NCBI RefSeq assembly: GCF_000478925.1
Contig: NZ_AP013072.1
Span: 846,501-910,500 of the forward strand
Source of the DNA: Streptococcus anginosus subsp. whileyi MAS624
GTDB taxonomy: Bacteria; Bacillota; Bacilli; Lactobacillales; Streptococcaceae
Direction: 5' to 3'
Length of the DNA: 64,000 nucleotides
Position 1 is the first letter of the stretch, and every line of letters begins with the position of its first letter. The notes beneath the pieces were generated by a model, which saw only the letters and a program-made list of their open reading frames with translations, was not told where the DNA came from and did not search any database. The position numbers were made by a program, and so were the translations under genes. Of this stretch, positions 62,899 through 64,000 are shown piece by piece.

Positions 62899-63330
62899 AT
62901 GACTGAAAAGAAATATAAAATTCTTCGTGGCTATTATTTAACAGGCGTAGGTCAAGAAGAAGATGCTAATTATTTTAAAATGGATGACCAACATTCTGAT
63001 TATGAATTTATTGCTGAAGGAGATATTTGTTTGACCTTCTATCAAAACCAAGACATCATTACAAGTATTCCTGCTTTAATTCGAGTAGATCATATTATTA
63101 AATCAGACAATGTTGTATCTAGTCTGTTGAAAGCTGAAAAGAATGATCATCTTCCAATGCTTCCAATTGTTCAGATCTTTGATTCTTTTGATCCAAAGCT
63201 CCAAAAGAAAATGCAAAATACTTTTCAAGTATTAAACAGCCAAATAAAAGAATTGGCTCAATTTAAAATGATTCAAGGCAATTTATTTGATTTTCTTGAA
63301 GAAGAAGGAGGGAATCATGGTGAAAGATAA
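62899..63330 (+). CDS. Unknown 143-residue element protein
   Basis: A soluble acidic protein, with SD AAGAAGGAG. No motif recognised. It overlaps the start of the thioredoxin-like gene by 14 bases. Confidence 0.5.
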   Translation: MTEKKYKILRGYYLTGVGQEEDANYFKMDDQHSDYEFIAEGDICLTFYQNQDIITSIPALIRVDHIIKSDNVVSSLLKAEKNDHLPMLPIVQIFDSFDPKLQKKMQNTFQVLNSQIKELAQFKMIQGNLFDFLEEEGGNHGER

Positions 63331-63742
63331 ACTAATGTTTCTGATCGGAATATTTGGATTGGTTTTATTGTTTGGTATGGCTATTTATAGCGGTTTCCAG
63401 TTTGATACCCCTTATGACAGTCATTTAACTCAAAAGCAATACAACGATGTAGTACTTGAGCAAAATGTTCAGCTTGTCTTTTATAAAAAGACTTGTCCTT
63501 ATTGTCGAGCTGCTAAAAATGCAGTGATTAAAGCTGCTAGTAAGAGTGATTATCCAACGTTTTATATCAATATTCAAACAAAAGAGGGACAAAAATTAGT
63601 GCATCAATATGACGTAAATAAAGCAGCTACCGTAGTCTCTATTCGTAAAGGAGTTATCAAGTCTTACTTGTATGCTAAAAAGAACAATAAGGGAGATTTC
63701 ACAGCTAATAAACAAGCAATAAAGGAGGCATTCCGTGAGTAA
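63317..63742 (+). CDS. Membrane-anchored thioredoxin-like protein (CPYC)
   Basis: 141 residues from ATG at 63317 (SD AAGGAGGG). One N-terminal membrane segment (about 5-25) anchors an extracytoplasmic thioredoxin-like domain with QLVFYKKTCPYCRAAKNAV, in which CPYC is the redox-active pair. Such proteins are often encoded in streptococcal ICE conjugation modules and are thought to help disulfide formation in mating-channel proteins; that role is inference. Confidence 0.75.
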   Translation: MVKDKLMFLIGIFGLVLLFGMAIYSGFQFDTPYDSHLTQKQYNDVVLEQNVQLVFYKKTCPYCRAAKNAVIKAASKSDYPTFYINIQTKEGQKLVHQYDVNKAATVVSIRKGVIKSYLYAKKNNKGDFTANKQAIKEAFRE

Positions 63743-63944
63743 TTTATTTAATTTTATCGGGCATATTATCACAATGTCTGCTCTGCTGACAGCTTGGTTT
63801 TTTCCACTTTTTCATGTGATGATTATTCGGAACTTTGAACAAGAGAAACGAATCTACAGAGCTTCTTTAGTGTTGATGATGCTTTTAAAAATCATTTATC
63901 CAGATAGTAAAATTCATCTTCGTCAGTGGAGGCAAGAAAAATGA
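63735..63944 (+). CDS. Unknown 69-residue membrane protein
   Basis: A small protein with a hydrophobic N-terminal half (NFIGHIITMSALLTAWFFPLF) coupled to its neighbours. SD AAGGAGG. Not recognised. Confidence 0.5.
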   Translation: MSNLFNFIGHIITMSALLTAWFFPLFHVMIIRNFEQEKRIYRASLVLMMLLKIIYPDSKIHLRQWRQEK

Positions 63945-64000
63945 TAGATACAATAAAACAATTGATTAAACAACTTCAAGAAAGTTCAGTTATTCAATTC
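63941..64000 (+). CDS. Start of an ORF cut by the window edge
   Basis: ATG at 63941 overlaps the previous stop (ATGA) and opens a frame of 20 visible codons (MIDTIKQLIKQLQESSVIQF). Too short to identify. Confidence 0.4.
   Translation, partial: MIDTIKQLIKQLQESSVIQF

Overview
The window is a low-GC Firmicute chromosome and almost certainly a Streptococcus. The evidence is the gene content and order: rpiA-(deoB)-punA-deoD, aroD-aroE-aroB-aroC...tyrA-ylbF...aroA-aroK-pheA-LCP, and rapZ-yvcK-whiA, together with a zinc-responsive TTAACTAGTTAA operator, a histidine-triad/LRR lipoprotein and an LtaS-type enzyme. An oral or commensal species is likely; I cannot fix the species by eye.

Layout. 1-9,030: the 3' end of tpiA, a large secreted GH25 lysozyme/peptidase gene cut by an in-frame stop, mnmE on the minus strand, then a nucleoside-salvage operon (rpiA, a scar of deoB, punA, deoD) ending in a HEPN-domain fragment that looks like the C-terminal half of a Csm6-type RNase. 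9,086-25,680: a lipoteichoic acid synthase (minus strand), then a long plus-strand run carrying the complete shikimate/aromatic amino acid pathway (aroD, aroE, aroB, aroC, tyrA, aroA, aroK, pheA). Interleaved with it are a TauE-type exporter pair, a YlbF-family gene and an L-2-hydroxyisocaproate dehydrogenase-like gene with an internal deletion; an LCP protein and an RlmCD/RumA-type rRNA methyltransferase follow. 25,640-32,887: an accessory island between two degenerate IS982-family copies. It holds a type IIG-like restriction-methylation gene behind a 13 x 7-bp tandem repeat that is laid out as a translational phase switch, and divergently an IS1595-type transposase in a tight operon with two unknown proteins and a TIR-domain protein cut by an in-frame stop. 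32,919-41,288: a heterodimeric ABC exporter with a frameshift in each subunit, an ABC-F gene with a leader peptide, terminator and anti-terminator arms, and a GlnPQ-type amino-acid importer. 41,454-55,361: housekeeping genes (CPBP proteases, uvrB, a broken DUF1697 gene, an ABC exporter, hemW operon, ndk, rapZ-yvcK-whiA). 55,506-58,073: a probable AdcR-regulated lipoprotein joining histidine triads to leucine-rich repeats. 58,200-64,000: the start of an integrative-element-like region with a primase-like replication protein, a doubly damaged Dam-type methylase, small membrane proteins and a membrane-anchored CPYC thioredoxin-like protein; it runs off the window.

The most unusual signals are (1) the repeat-containing leader ORF whose open frame ends exactly over the start codon of the type IIG gene, (2) the short leader peptide plus 13-nt complementary arms upstream of the ABC-F gene, (3) the IS1595-TIR operon, and (4) a very high density of broken genes: four in-frame nonsense codons, three +1 homopolymer frameshifts, one in-frame deletion in a dehydrogenase, one deoB scar and one Csm6-like fragment. 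The homopolymer lesions could be sequencing errors and should be tested first.
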